Source of the DNA: Eremomyces bilateralis CBS 781.70
Lineage: Eukaryota > Ascomycota > Dothideomycetes > Eremomycetales > Eremomycetaceae
Reading direction: 5' to 3'
Assembly (NCBI RefSeq): GCF_010015585.1
Contig: NW_022985077.1
Span: forward strand, 664,071-728,070
DNA: 64,000 nt
Every line of letters starts with the position of its first letter. Positions within the stretch are counted from its first letter, which is position 1. The notes beneath the pieces were generated by a model. It had not been told where the DNA came from, searched no databases, and worked only from the letters and a program-made list of their open reading frames with translations. Shown piece by piece: positions 21,794 through 33,861 of the stretch. A program made the position numbers and the translations under genes.

Positions 21794-22290
21794 CCCCTTT
21801 CTTGGATGTTGGGTTGATTTGCGGCGTTCTTTGGGATGGATGACTGGATGACTGGATAGGGATCAAGCGGGTTTGGGTCGATACCGGTCTCTCCTTTGCT
21901 TGGACAGGGGATCTGGAAGACCGCTTTGGATTGGTCTTGCCGTGTCCTTGTCCATATTATCTTGCCGATATTATCGTGCCGTGTCCTTGTTGATATATCT
22001 CGACATATATGGCTATATATAGCACGTTCTCTCATATTTACTGACGGTGTCAACATCAAAGATTTAATAATGGCATTTGGCTGGCTGTTCCTGACTGCTA
22101 AATATTAAGATGCAAAAAGTATGGTAGTTAACATTAACTTAGATGTAAGAATCATATAGTTACCAGCTTACTACCCTGTATGATCATATCAAACCAGATT
22201 GATATCTAATCTATTTCTATGGTTCTACCAATAACTATAGATAACTTTTCCAGACGATCCCAAGGTGTTTACGAACATCTACGTCGTGAA
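21794..22290. other. Convergent intergenic region
   Basis: About 500 bp between the 3' ends of two convergent genes. The first part has short repeats (a TGGATGACTGGATGACTGGAT run near 21837-21857, and TTATC(T/G)TGCCG units near 21957-21982). The second part is AT-rich. It probably holds both terminators. No gene seen. Confidence 0.6.
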
Positions 22291-24116
22291 TCATGACCCT
22301 CCTGCTCCCCGACTCTCCTCCTCGACCACTCGATTCTTCTTGGGTTCCCGATAACCATTCGCCTTCGGAGGCATATATTCAACGAGAACTCTCAGCCCAA
22401 TTACCATTACAAACAGGAAGGCCCAGGCAAAATACCCCCAAAGGATTTGACGCCGCACGCCGAGTGCAAAGATGCTGGAAAACGCGGCCGGGGCAACCGC
22501 CCGGATTCCCGCCACTATCATCAAGGCGAGCGCGTTCAGCGTCCCTAAACTCCGCGTGGACGGGGAGATGGAATTCAGTGCGAGCTGGACGCCGGCTAGT
22601 ACATAGTTAGACACCATCCACGTAACGCAGCAATATCATGCATAAGAAAGGGGAATACATACTAAACGTCATACTAAACCCCGAGCCAATAATCATCACA
22701 ATAAACACCACGATCCAAAATGCAGTCTCATACCCCATCCGCCGTAACACACTCGCCCCAGGAAACCCCAGATACAGAAACGGCGCCCACGACGAGGCCA
22801 GCTTCAGCACGCCGATCGTCCCCAGGCGTCTGTTCAGGGGCGGAAACACGATCAGGATCCACAGCGCCTGGCTGACGCCGCTGACGGCGAGCAGCATGGA
22901 GATCTGAACGGGGCGGAACCCGAAGCCGCCGAGGTGAGGCGGGGTGAACCAGAAGACGGGGCAGATGGCGGTGTAGGCGAGGGCGCAGAGCGAGACGAGG
23001 GAGTAGACGGAGAGGACGGGGGTCACGCCAGGGAAGCGGAGGATTTGGAGAGTGGTGAGAGTGTCGGGCTGTTGAGGTTCGTTGCTGGCTTGGGATGGCG
23101 TGGAGCCATTGGATTGCGCTGGTGCATTTGTGTTGACGGTGGGTTGGGCACTTGAGTTCGTGGACCCGTTCTCTTCAATCAGAGGCTTCTTTTGCCTCGG
23201 TGGAAGGGTTTCTTTAACGAACAGCAGCGACGTAAGCGTCGCGGATAATCCGAAAATCCCAGTGAAAATCGTCGGGAGCGCATATGGATACGTCTCGAGG
23301 AACGTTCCCCTAAACAGGCTCGGAAACTGATCCGCTGGATTTGCCAATGCCCCACCGATGAGCGGCCCCAGGAAGATGCCTAAATTCCCCGAGAACGCGA
23401 ACCAACTGAACGCCCTCGCTTGGGTCTTCGGAGTGCTGTTCTCGGTGATCATCGTGCGCACCGTGACGATCGTCCCGGAGAACACTCCCGCGATGCATCG
23501 GAAGACGATCATTTGAGTCACGGATTGAGAGAATCCGAAAAGTGAGGCTGCGAGGGACATGCCGAACGCGGCGCAGACAAGAGTCGGTTTGCGGCCCACG
23601 CGGTCGGAGAGCCAGCCCCAAAGGAGCATGAAACTCATTTGGGTGAGGGAGAAAAGAGATTCCTATGAGGCGTTAGCCGTTTCGGCTCCGGAAGGTGAAA
23701 ATCCTTGCGATTTGTGATGGACTGAGCACCGTTGTTTTAGGTACGCATTATGAATACTTCAAACTTACAATCAATCCACTCCAAAAGCCCACGTCTACTT
23801 CCCTAACCGTCCCCGTATCGAAGATCATCTGGCTCACGAACGGAAAGATGACGAAGAACGTGAGGGGGTCGATCATCCTCACATAACAGAGGACGATGAT
23901 CTGCCCGTATGGCAGCGGCGTATCATCCTCATCGTCCTGACCTTGATCCACCGTACGAGCACCAGACTTTGGTTGAAGTTCGCCATGGTCTTCGAAAGCC
24001 TCTGCATTGGCTTGAGTCGTAGGTCCTTCTTCCGATGCTGCAAGCAGAGGCGTTACCTCATCTACGGCCGACACTCGACGCCGCTTGGCCGTTGCGTTCT
24101 TCGATTGGGAGGCCAT
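22291..24116 (-). CDS. MFS transporter (Ycr023c/ZIF-like)
   Basis: Three exons, 24116-23769, 23662-22663 and 22595-22291, give 550 residues; all phases agree. A charged cytosolic N-terminus of about 70 residues precedes TM1 (IIVLCYVRMIDPLTFFVIFPFV). The MFS signature WGWLSDRVGRKP lies after TM2, and GPLIGGALANP marks TM5. The central loop is long and polar (TNSSAQPTVNTNAPAQSNGS) between TM6 and TM7, and six more helices follow. The overall pattern fits the fungal Ycr023c/plant ZIF-like branch, a group whose substrates are mostly unknown (some move metal chelators or drugs). Plasma or vacuolar membrane is expected. Intact, convergent with the protease-like gene. Confidence 0.9.
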
Positions 24117-25701
24117 TATGAAACTGGTATTTCAATTGAGAAGAAAAACCACGAATCGCTGCTACTTGGACTTCCTCTTGGGAACCAGGCTCCACTCGGA
24201 ACAATTGAACGTAAAAATCAATTCATCGCCGCGGCAGGATCAATTGCAAGGATTTAACATAGGGAAAAAATCGAGATAGTCTGACTCATTTTGTGTAAAC
24301 AGTCATTTACTATGTAGGAGGTCTTCTCCCTCAAAAAATACAGGCCTGCCTTTCCCGGTCATAGATTTAATAGAGAATGGGAGATTGCACAATTGCACTA
24401 CGAGCGTATGCTTCCTGGGGCGTGGTGAGTGGAGGCTTCAGTCGCTGATGCAATAGCTACCACGCTAACCAACTCTGGAAACTCTGCAGCTGCAGGAAAC
24501 CTCGGCCACTTCCACCAATTGTCGCGTCTGACCTTTCTAGCTCCTCCCTCTTCGATGAGTTCGACGCCGATACATATCATGGGACGGTCCGCTGCGCTGT
24601 GATACTGACTAGAATGTACGGAATACTCCATCCTACTTCAACATCTCCTATTCTATTCATCAAACACGAACCTCCATCCATTCCAAAGGATGACAGGAGT
24701 TTCACGGGTCCCTCTGACAGATCCAACTACCGGCATCTCGTCCGTCAACAAGGATTGGACGTGTGGCTTGACCAGGCTGTATATTCTCGTGTTGCCCGTG
24801 TCTAGCTTGGACCATCTCTCATTGGAATGAAGTTGCGTTATCGATAAGCAAATTTGAGCTTGAGCCGGTCATCCTACATTGGCAGGACTATATTCTCCTT
24901 GCTCGTCAACTAGTGTCACCAGTTTCGAAGTCAATGTTTCGTTTTCAAGTCAATCACAGCATACATATGCTTCTTTTTCAAAGTCAAAATTCAGCTATTA
25001 CGACTCCAGTCCAAGATCTGACTTGTTCGGTTAGGATGCAATATTACCCCTACTGCAGGTATATCGTCAGAAAGCAGTGCTGATTACTGGAAGACGTCTC
25101 CCAGTCTTCCGATAACTTTTTCTGTGCGGCGGCATCGAATCTAATTCTATTCGAAAAAGAAGACCGTCTTGCTACCTAGAAATCCTCGACTTGCATTCGC
25201 GGAGACTTAGCAGATCTGAATCTTGACCCGTGAGGAGAAATGTCGACCGAGCTAATAAGGTCGGTGGGACAATCATGAGTCTTGCACTGCGATGACCGAC
25301 AAGAACACATTGGCGCTGCCTGCTGTGCTCTCTAGAGAACTAATCACGCGTGCTACTATCGCTGTGTCTCAGAGTATATCCGTAGATGCAATACATATTA
25401 GCCAAACAGGAAATCATAACTATCCAAAGGACGAGTTAAGATATATGTATAACTAAACTACAGCAGTTCAACGTTACTTGTACTTTGCATCGTGTTGGCA
25501 TGACCGGTGCGTGACGGCAGCATGCGGAGGGGTAAGCACCTAAAACCCCGCTGTATTTTATCTCCGGGCCAATCTCCGAGTCGTGATATAAAAACAATAC
25601 CTCTCCAGCATTGTATCAATCATTTTGAATATCCAGACTTCGTCAAGATATTGTCCGGTGAAAAGAATCAACATAATCGACGCAAAAGCTAGGTTCCCAC
25701 C
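24117..25701. other. Intergenic region, no gene supported
   Basis: Between the divergently oriented MFS and SDR genes (1.6 kb). Short ORFs near 24398-24805 have no motif. The sequence near 25380-25470 is AT-rich. It presumably holds both promoters, but no element stands out. Confidence 0.55.
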
Positions 25702-26731
25702 ATGTCAAATCCATCCTCTCATCCCGTCTTCGCCCCCGGTTCGACCGCGCTCATCACCGGCGCCGCGTCTGGCATCGGCCTTGCCATCGCCAAGCTCTGC
25801 AAGAGCCATGGGATGAATGTCTATCTAATCGACCGGAACGCGGAGCTTCTTGTAAACGCCAAGACGGAACTGACGGGCGGGAACTTTGGGGACCGCTCGG
25901 TTATGGTAGCGACATATGATGTGTCGAAACTGAGTGACTGGGATAGCTTGAAGCGGGATGCGGCGGAGTTGTTTGGGAGTATTGAGCTTTTGGTGCTCAA
26001 CGCCGGAACGGTTGCGAAGGGGGGTTGGGAGGATAATGAGTATTTCTCCAAAGTGAGTTCTCCTAATCGTAGTTTGCCACAACATTTTCGTTCGGTTTTT
26101 TTCTTCCTTGGGCGGCAATGGCTGATTGCAGTACCATGGTGGCGTAGATCCTGCAAACTAATCTCTTCGGCGTCATAAACGGGATCAATACCTTCCTCCC
26201 TGTCGTGAAGCAGGCGTCAGCGAAGAAGCCAACCGCCATCGTTATCACAGGAAGCAAGCAGGGCATCACCAACCCCCCGGGAAACCCAGCTTACAATGCG
26301 TCTAAAGCGGCCGTCAAGTCGCTGGCGGAGCAGCTCGGCTATGATCTACGCGACTCGAAGACAAGCGTCCACCTGCTGGTCCCTGGATGGACGTTCACAG
26401 GGCTGGTAAGTTGATTAACCGCCCTTTATCTGAAGAAGACGTGCTTTGCTAACATGAGCTTGCCTCATAGTCTGGTGGTGGTCCAGACAGTACGGTTGAA
26501 AAGCCCACAGGGGCATGGCGTCCCGATCAAGTAGCGGACTATATGTTCAAGAAAATGGCGGAGGACAAGTTCTATATCCTTTGTCCTGATGATGATGTCA
26601 ATGAAGAAACGGACAAAAAGCGGATAGCGTGGAGTGCATGGGATATCATTTCCGGCCGGCCGCCACTGACGAGATGGAGACCGGAATGGAAGAAAGAGGC
26701 AGAGGAGTCGATGGCAAAGATGGATTTGTGA
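25702..26731 (+). CDS. Short-chain dehydrogenase/reductase (SDR)
   Basis: Three exons, 25702-26052, 26148-26405 and 26471-26731, give 289 residues; all junctions are phase 0. A Rossmann-fold NAD(P)-dependent oxidoreductase: cofactor motif TGAASGIG at residues 19-26, Asp44 at the end of beta-2 (suggesting NAD(H) preference), NAG near residue 100, catalytic Ser153 in ITGSKQG and the Tyr166-x3-Lys170 pair in YNASK. The C-terminal part (RPPLTRWRPEW) may form the substrate lid. It resembles small bacterial-type SDRs common in fungi; the substrate cannot be told. All catalytic residues are present, and no lesion is seen. The nearest neighbour downstream is a small secreted protein on the same strand. 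Confidence 0.92.
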
Positions 26732-27295
26732 TTATGGCTTGAAAACTCGTCTGGCTATGGACTCCATGTAAACAGTTGGGAAAACCACAATAGAAACGAG
26801 AGAAAGGAAAGAAGTTTTGTGTACAGAATATAGTGCTCTTACTGTTTCATTGAAACGCGGTGGCACTAAGCGCCCTTCCAGGGTGAGATGCGCCATGTTT
26901 CATGAGTATCATCCACATCAGCGCGTAGATGTGGAAAAACAATAGAAGCCAGGAACGGCGATACTATAATAGTATTTTTGATTGGTTAAACATTTTCCCT
27001 GCAGCCATAGAGCGAATGAGATGAGAGCACTATGGTATCAGTTTAAGGAAGTTTTGGATCCTGAACGTAATATCGCTCCCTTGACCATAATGCCGTAAAT
27101 TTATAGGGGCGCTAGACACGTTCAAGATGTCAGCGAGGCTGAAACAGAGCGTCTTTTCTAGTCCATGATGCATGTCTTTTCTTATATATTGGGGCTCTCC
27201 TAAAATTTCCATGGACTCTAGATAAGCTCACCTCTTCTCAGAGCTATATATCTTCTAGATGGCATGTATCGAGAACACACTGCGAGGTAACCATT
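26732..27295. other. Intergenic region, no gene supported
   Basis: About 560 bp between the SDR gene and the small secreted protein gene. No coding signal. The stretch near 27230-27260 may be the leader of the downstream gene. Confidence 0.6.
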
Positions 27296-27818
27296 ATGGC
27301 TCTTCCAAAGTGGATTTTGGGAGCCAGAATACATGAACTAACCTTCGCGGTCCTATCAATAATATCAATCCTTCAGACGGTTGCGGCAATACCATTTTCA
27401 CCCTCGTTCTCCATGCGGCGAGTGCATCCAAGGCTCCTCGAGGCTGGAAGGGTTGCCCAAGTAAGACAACTACATCACAAACCCGTCTTCATCATCTAAT
27501 GATCCTTAGATCATGCTCTGCTCATCAATCCGATCATCGCCGCCCTGTGTCCAGCTATCTTGTCCATTGTCAACATGCTGCAACTTCAGCGACCGGACGC
27601 GGTCGACGCTATTCCCCGGTGACACAACCCCATTCAGCTTTGGGCCGCAGCTGCCACTCAATTGCGGACTGTTCGCATTAGAGGACTGCAATAATGGAAA
27701 CATATCATCTGAAAACGCTGCGTTAGGGTTCGCGGAGGTTGTGGACTTGGACTTGGGGTGGAAAGGTGGACCGCGGAGCTTTTATTGTGCACCACTGTTC
27801 GAACTTGAAGAAAGATGA
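27296..27818 (+). CDS. Small secreted protein with eight cysteines
   Basis: Two exons, 27296-27460 and 27510-27818 (donor GTAAGA, acceptor CTTAG), join in phase 0 and give 157 residues. The N-terminus has a short basic start then a hydrophobic core (FAVLSIISILQTVAA), a good signal peptide. The mature part has cysteines at residues 59, 68, 73, 78, 79, 107, 115 and 148, an even number with one adjacent CC pair, suggesting four disulfides. One N-glycosylation site (NIS) follows Cys115. The basic segment before Cys59 (MRRVHPRL) might be a propeptide. The spacing does not fit hydrophobins (which have two CC pairs) or any family I know. Size, signal and Cys content are typical of fungal effector-like or antimicrobial-type secreted proteins; the role is unknown. 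Main uncertainty: gene model without transcript support. Confidence 0.62.
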
Positions 27819-28968
27819 AGGGGTTAAGGGTGTCTCGAAGCGGCATTTACGCTCAACTTCATCATGTAAACAGGTAGATGTACGAGTACAAAGCGCATAA
27901 ATAGACTTTTGGAAGGTGGTGAATTATTATGCCATTCTCCAGCCAATAGGCAGCTATCACCGGCTTTTCCAACCCATATCTCAGACAAATGAGATCGCCA
28001 TATTGATGAATGAAGCAATGAACTCGGTATGATATGCCTCCATACCTCAACGTGATGAATGTAGATGAGGTTGACCATGAGGTCTAATTAGCTTTCCCCC
28101 GGAGGCCGGATGTGGATGTGGCCGTCCAATCGGCTCGACGTGGGGGAGTGGAGATATTTACATCCGATCTTCGGTCTTAGTACCATAGTCGTTCTCCAAC
28201 TTCAACTTCCAACAAATGTAATCGCAGCTATTCCGGACCGAGTAACAGTTTCTTGAATTTGCGACCCACAGTAATAGCTGCAACCGACTGGTTGGTTATC
28301 GCATGCGAATATCCATCAAGGAATACTCATATGTTCCTAGATGTCTGACATGCGACCTGTCTCATATTTAACTCTGTATCCGAGCTTATGCTAGGATTTT
28401 TCTTTGTTCATGACTTTCAGATTATCTATCAAAGTTGTCATCGTTCGAAATACGCCCTTCTACATCTTGGCCTAACTATGTAGGTGTTCCACCGACGGTT
28501 GCCGTGCCGTCGAGCTAGCCGCAGATCCAGCTGCGCCGAATCTTCTGTTCGATGGGTGGGATTACTGAACAGAGGGGAGACCTGTAGAGCCGATACAGAG
28601 CACCCTCGGTTGACATATCATGATTCCCGTTTTCGCCTGTTTAGTGTCTTTTCTAGTCAGTTAGCTGCTATTATTGACAGCGTTGTACTCCGTACTTCGA
28701 AACGATTGCTTGCGAGTACGGTAAATGCATAACGTTACGCCTCCTCTTTGAAAGTTCATCCGCGGTATTCAGTTCTAGTGCCCTTTTACATTACTTATCA
28801 ATGGTTTCTCATCCGCTGCATTTAGAGTTGATATAAAATATCCCTCTCCACCTTAGACACCTTATCAAACGGTTTATTTGCTTGAGAAACGAAATCAAAC
28901 AATCCCTACACTCCATTGCGCATTACATATCAAGCCACAATCTATATTTCCTTGGAAAGATCATCTTA
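27819..28968. other. Intergenic region, no gene supported
   Basis: About 1.15 kb before the MFS gene. Small ORFs on both strands (27824-28078 minus, 28484-28732 plus) lack motifs. The frame of the downstream gene is open from 28882, but the ATG at 28969 gives the expected N-terminus. Confidence 0.5.
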
Positions 28969-30856
28969 ATGCACGACCATCTAGCACTCGAACTCCCCTT
29001 ATCGGATTCCTCATCGGAAGAAGAAGCATCTCCCCAGGAGGGTAAAGACGTCGAGGCCAATGCCTCTCGGAAGGGGCCGTCTACCCCGACGTTGGAAGCC
29101 ATACGTCCAATAGGAGAAGCAGATCAAGGAGGACATGATCTCGAAAAGGCGGCAACAACTCGCTCAAACGGCCATGGCCAACCTGTGGCGAGGACAGTAA
29201 CAGCTCTAGACTGGACAGGACCAGATGATCCCGAAAACCCTCACAACTGGAGTTTACTGCTTCGGTCATACCACGCATTTCCACCGGCATTATTTGCATT
29301 TGTGACGTAAGTGTATTCTCGACTTCCATTGGCTTTACCCCCTAACAATTCCTAGAACATTCGGCACATCCGTCTATACTCCTGCCATTGCCGAGATCAT
29401 CGAGGTCTTCAACATCAGTAGGACCGTCGCAATCTTGCCTCTAACCTTCTATACCCTTGGCCTTGCCTTCGGACCGATGATCTCCGCGCCAATCTCCGAG
29501 ACGTTTGGGAGGCGGATTGTATATCGTGTAACTCTTCCAGTCTCGATGCTCTTCACTCTGGGAGCCGGTTTCTCACAAACTTTCGTTGCGTTTTGTGTCT
29601 GTCGGTTCTTTGCCGGCACTGCAGGGTCTGCTGTGTTGGCTGTTGGAGCAGGTAAGAGGCCAGCACTGAGCGGGAAGATCGACAACTAATTGATATAGGG
29701 ACCAATGCAGATCTATGGCCTCCGCATATCCGCGCTGTAGCTACGAGTCTCTTTATTACCTGTCCATTCCTAGGACCATCCCTCGGGTACGTTCCTTCAG
29801 TACTCTTCTCAGATATATTCCATGATGCTGACACCATGCGTGACAGCCCGATTATCGGTGGCTTTGTGGCTCAGTACAAAGACTGGCGCTGGACGCAATG
29901 GACCACACTCTTTTTCGGAGTCGTCGCCTACACTCTCTCCATACCAATGAAGGAGACCTACAAAAAATCCATCCTCAGAACAAGGGCCAAGAAGTTGAAC
30001 ATTCCTGGTCCGACACGGGGGCTCCCACCGGGGCTTGAAGGTGTGAAATTCATCCTTACAACGACCGTCCTCCAGCCATTGCACATGCTGCTGATGGAAC
30101 CGATCGTCTCGCTCTTATCCATCTATAATGCGTTCGCGTTCGCAGTCCTGTTCAGCTTCTTCGCGGCCTTCCCGCTCATTTTCCCCTTAGTGTACGGGTT
30201 CTCAATCTCGCAGGTCGGCCTCTCGTTCCTCGGTATTGGCGTGGGAGTTGTGTTTGGTTGCATAACCTGCATTATATTCGACCAGACCATTTACCAGAAG
30301 TTACACGTGAAATCGGTTGCGGAAGGAAGACATACCGTGGCTCCAGAGCATAGACTATATGCGGCCATGATAGGAAGCATTGCCATTCCGATCGGGTTGT
30401 TCTGGTTGGGTTGGACAGCTCGGCCGGAAGTCCATTGGATAAGTCCCATCCTCGCATCCATTCCGTTTGCCTGGGGTAATGTGTCCATATTCGTAAGTCC
30501 CTGTGTTGAGATCCATTCTCTAGTATCTAATTGGTTGTAGATTACATCGGGTCTATACCTCATCGACATCTACGGTCCCCTCAATGGTGCTTCAGCCATG
30601 GCAGCGAACGGCATCCTTCGATACAGTGCTGGTTCCGTGTTCCCGTTGTTCATCGTACAAAGTCAGTCTAGTTTTGCTACCTCAAAAGTTCTTTTGACTA
30701 ACCTTTGTCAAAGTGTACACGAGTCTTGGTATTGGTTGGGCCACCAGTTTGCTAGGGTTCATTTCGGTGGCGATGATGCCAATTCCTTGGATATTCTTCA
30801 AATACGGATCACGGATCCGCGTGAGATCTAAATATGAAATTCAAAAGTTTGGATGA
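28969..30856 (+). CDS. MFS drug:H+ antiporter (DHA1 family)
   Basis: Six exons, 28969-29306, 29356-29651, 29699-29786, 29847-30492, 30541-30661 and 30714-30856, give 543 residues; all phases agree. The N-terminus is a cytosolic acidic/Ser-rich region of about 85 residues. It ends in DWTGPDDPENPHNWS, the signature that precedes TM1 in fungal DHA1 (Tpo/Flu1-like) multidrug pumps. TM2-TM3 carry LGLAFGPMISAPISETFGRR, and motif C of antiporters appears as FLGPSLGPIIGGFV in TM5. Six further helices follow a basic central loop (KKSILRTRAKKLNIPG). It probably exports polyamines, drugs or a metabolite. Intact. The start choice is supported by the distance from the NPHNW motif. Confidence 0.92.
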
Positions 30857-31161
30857 ACTGCTGAGAAGATCGAACATGCAGAGCTATGTTATTATACCCT
30901 TTTAGACGATAGACGAGTATACATGGAGAGAATAGAAGACATCGTTTTCGTCAATCATATCGCACAGTTTAGCAGTTCCAAGTTCGCCTCGGGTAGCGTT
31001 ACCGACGTAAGAGGAACCCACCCGAAAGTCCTTTCCTTTCAATTCTCTCCCTTCTAGGATCCCTGAAAATCGTCTCAAGCGTCAAAAAATATTTCCGCCT
31101 GATCCCCTAAAGATACAACGCCGACCCCGAAGCTCCATTCCCGACATACCCCTGAACTCGA
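30857..31161. other. Convergent intergenic region
   Basis: About 305 bp between the MFS gene and the small gene on the other strand. No gene; probably both 3' UTRs. Confidence 0.6.
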
Positions 31162-31873
31162 TCATTTCGGCCCCTCAATCCCAAGATGATCAACCCTCGC
31201 CTCCACCATCCTCTGCCCTTCCATCTCCGCTCTCTGCTTAATATTTCTTCGTCCCTCCTTCGCCTCCGCAGCAGCCGCCGCATTCATGTTGGCAAACCCA
31301 ACACCCCGTGCGTGGCCGACTGAGTGATTCTCCTCTGTGCTACGGTCTGTGGTGGATCTGTCCTTATTGGGGGTGGATTTGGTTTTTTTTTTCGTTTTTG
31401 ATGAGAAAGCGCCGGAAAGAGCGGCGAAGATGTTGAGGTTGACAGAAGCCTGTGAATGCTTAGTTAGTGGTTGCCTTTAATCTAGTGCTGGTCACTGTCT
31501 TTAGTGCCCTTTGACATCGAAGTGAAAGGGGTACATTGGGAAGTGCAGTGCGGAGAAACAAGGAGGACTTGTGATGGAAATAAGGACTGGAATTGCACTC
31601 TTCCTTCGCCGTCTGAGTACCTAGTCCTGGACTGGCCATCGGCGAGCAGCCGGTAACGCTCTGCTCCCATACTCTCGAACTACTGTAGCCCTTTTGAAAA
31701 AATTGATTCCGAAAACCCAAAACATATGAAAGGATAGAAATGCCTACCTGCGCGTTCGCACTTGAGTAATGCTCTTCTTGTTCTATATGCTGCCCCAGCT
31801 CTTCTTGGGACCGCGCTGCAACCTGCTGGGAGGTTGCGTCTCTCTTTGTGGTTTCTTTCCCACTGGCTGTCAT
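31162..31873 (-). CDS. Small conserved-looking hypothetical protein, spliced
   Basis: Two exons, 31873-31748 and 31449-31162, with a comparatively long intron of 298 bp (donor GTAGGC, acceptor CACAG), give 137 residues in phase 0. The protein is highly polar and likely soluble: an N-terminus rich in Lys/Glu/Gln (MTASGKETTKRDATSQQ) with QEELGQHIEQEEHYSSANA. After the intron comes a short hydrophobic segment (VNLNIFAALSGAF), a Lys/Ser/Thr-rich stretch, then an Ala-rich helix with basic residues (MNAAAAAEAKEGRRNIKQR) and a short C-terminus. No signal peptide and no known domain. I believe similar small proteins occur in other Eurotiales, but cannot name a family. Both exons are open to their expected ends and the phase matches, which supports a real gene. 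Confidence 0.65.
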
Positions 31874-32135
31874 TGTCAACTTCTTTTGATTTCCAGACAC
31901 TGTACTTCAGTTTCGAACAAATCAGATAGGTTTAAATTCCAAATATTTCATTACGAAGATCCTTTTGGTTTAACAGGGACTGTCGGGTGGCCAACTTATG
32001 GATTTTCAGTTGCTTCAGTCCAAATGATGTCATCGCTCAGGGGACGTTCTATGCCACGTGACTTGCAGCATGCTGAGCTTTTTGACAACTTCGAATCATT
32101 TTTGGTTTTATTTCCGGTTGCTCAAAAGGCCACAA
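31874..32135. other. Short spacer
   Basis: No feature seen between the small hypothetical gene and the decayed minus-strand gene. Confidence 0.5.
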
Positions 32136-33861
32136 CTATTGCCGGTAACTGATATCATTTCCGGAGTAAGAAATACCATCGCGTATAGTACTACCCTCTC
32201 CGCCTCCAATCCCTTCTGGGGCTCCCTTTTCTCCCATTCCGATAGACATACTCCTCCAACCTGCAGATTGCGGTTTCGCGAATTCATTCGTTTCCTCCAA
32301 ACCGCGTGCTGGAACTGCTTTATCCATGACGGCTGGTCCTGCCTGTATCTTTGAAGAGAAGAATTTCTGCAGGATGCACAATGATCGGTTCGGTGTCGAG
32401 ACGTCCCTTTGACCCTCCACCTGTGACAATCCCGCCAATGATAACCGAGGCTTCGTCCCTGCCACCTGAGGAGTCTCCTAAGGAGGTGTTTGTGATTTCG
32501 TAGCTGCCCTTGAACTTCACGAATTTTCGGAGTTCTGTTTCGGTCTGCGTTCAGGAGTATTCGATATTTGAACGCCGGAAGAGCAACGCTAGCTAGGTGC
32601 TCTTTGACACACTTTCGTCAACGATTCTCCGTTTGCGCTCCCCATCCTCGCCAACTGCAGGAAGAAAAGGGGCCACGAAGTAGTCTAGTTTTTCACACAA
32701 CCTCTCGACAATAGGGATTTCGAGCGAAGGATTTATTTCTCTTGCTAACTTCGCGCTTTGGGCTCTCCAGGAAATTAGGTCGTCTTTGGGGACTAGTTAG
32801 GCTATCATAGTTAGCACAATTTGCGCAGGCCTGTTCTCTGACACGTATTTTCAGGGTTGGAATTCATCTTCCTCTCTATTTGGGCAAATGGGCCATCGTA
32901 CCTGGCAGGGAATCCGAATTGAGGACGGTCCCTGTGGAAATATTGTGCCAGGCTTACCCCGAAATCTCCCCACGAAGAAGACTCCTTCGATGCTTCAGTG
33001 TAAAATCGACCAGTGGGATTCTGAAGAGCGGCATCCATTGAGGTGGGCAAGCGCAAACTGATTTATTATCTATGTACCAGTAAACCAAATTCCTGATCGC
33101 TTGAAAGAGAAGGTTGTATTCTTTGAATCACGTCATTGTCGTATATGACGTCCATTTCGTTCCGTGCGCACAAATTCAGGATGATATGGTCGAGTTCATC
33201 AATCCTCTGCTGGGATTTAAGAGCCTGGTCCTGCAATTCTTTCTTTTCTTGGCCCTTCACTTTGGCGGCGTCTTTCAGTTGAATATTGTTGAGTTCCAGC
33301 TGCGATCGTACTCCTGCCTAACCTTTGACTAGTTTGGTGGTCTTCGATGGTGCATTAGTACCTTTTCCATGGGTTCTGCTCGTTATCGAGTTTGTGTTGA
33401 GTGAGGAGGGCATTTGGAGGGTTGGTTGAGGTGCGTGCATATGGATGGTACGTCCTATGGCTTGTATCAACTGGTGGAATGCTCGACTGTATTCCCTATT
33501 TAGAGGGTTCTGGTTGTCTACGATGCCGTTGCTCGTCTCATCAATCTCCCCCTTTCCTCTTTGGTGGGTCAGTAATAATTTTAGATAGGATCGAATTGGG
33601 GACGCGGCAAGTCGTCGGGTATCTTTGGCGGCAAGCTGTTGATGCATTCAGAGGGTTTTTTGAAGTTCTACATATCGGTACGATATAACCCAAGAGCGAT
33701 TTAGATGGCGTTAAGGCCTTGATGGCCAGCGCAAGTCGTGAGTGATAAAGGACGTTGTTGAAAGAACACCGAGTGAATTGTGTCAACGGAACATGATCAA
33801 ATCGGAAACCACAGGTTTTCCGTTGTGTCCTTAGGTGTTCACTGCGGTCGTATTCGCCCAT
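32136..33861 (-). pseudogene. Decayed coiled-coil protein gene of unknown family
   Basis: Minus-strand coding remnants lie in order but are interrupted. 33647-33318 (polar, with REYSRAFHQLIQAIGRTIHM) ends at a TAG. The same frame continues 33317-33066 as a Lys/Gln/Glu-rich heptad stretch (KGQEKKELQDQALKSQQRID, then HIILNLCARNEMDVIYD) to two stops. It resumes at 33056-32811 (FAQIERKMNSNPENT). A shifted frame then carries DLISWRAQSAKLAREINPS and a segment ending ERKRRIVDES near 32600-32790. 32520-32320 adds a Gly/Ser-rich C-terminus. One long helical protein of 400 or more residues, broken by several stops and at least one shift, explains this. No domain recognised. Alternative: several introns of a live gene, but the stops sit inside continuous helical sequence without good splice sites. 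Confidence 0.55.

Noticed and set aside
27510-27818. Hydrophobin identity for the eight-Cys protein
   Set aside because: Hydrophobins have two CC pairs in a fixed order; here only one CC pair exists and the spacing differs.
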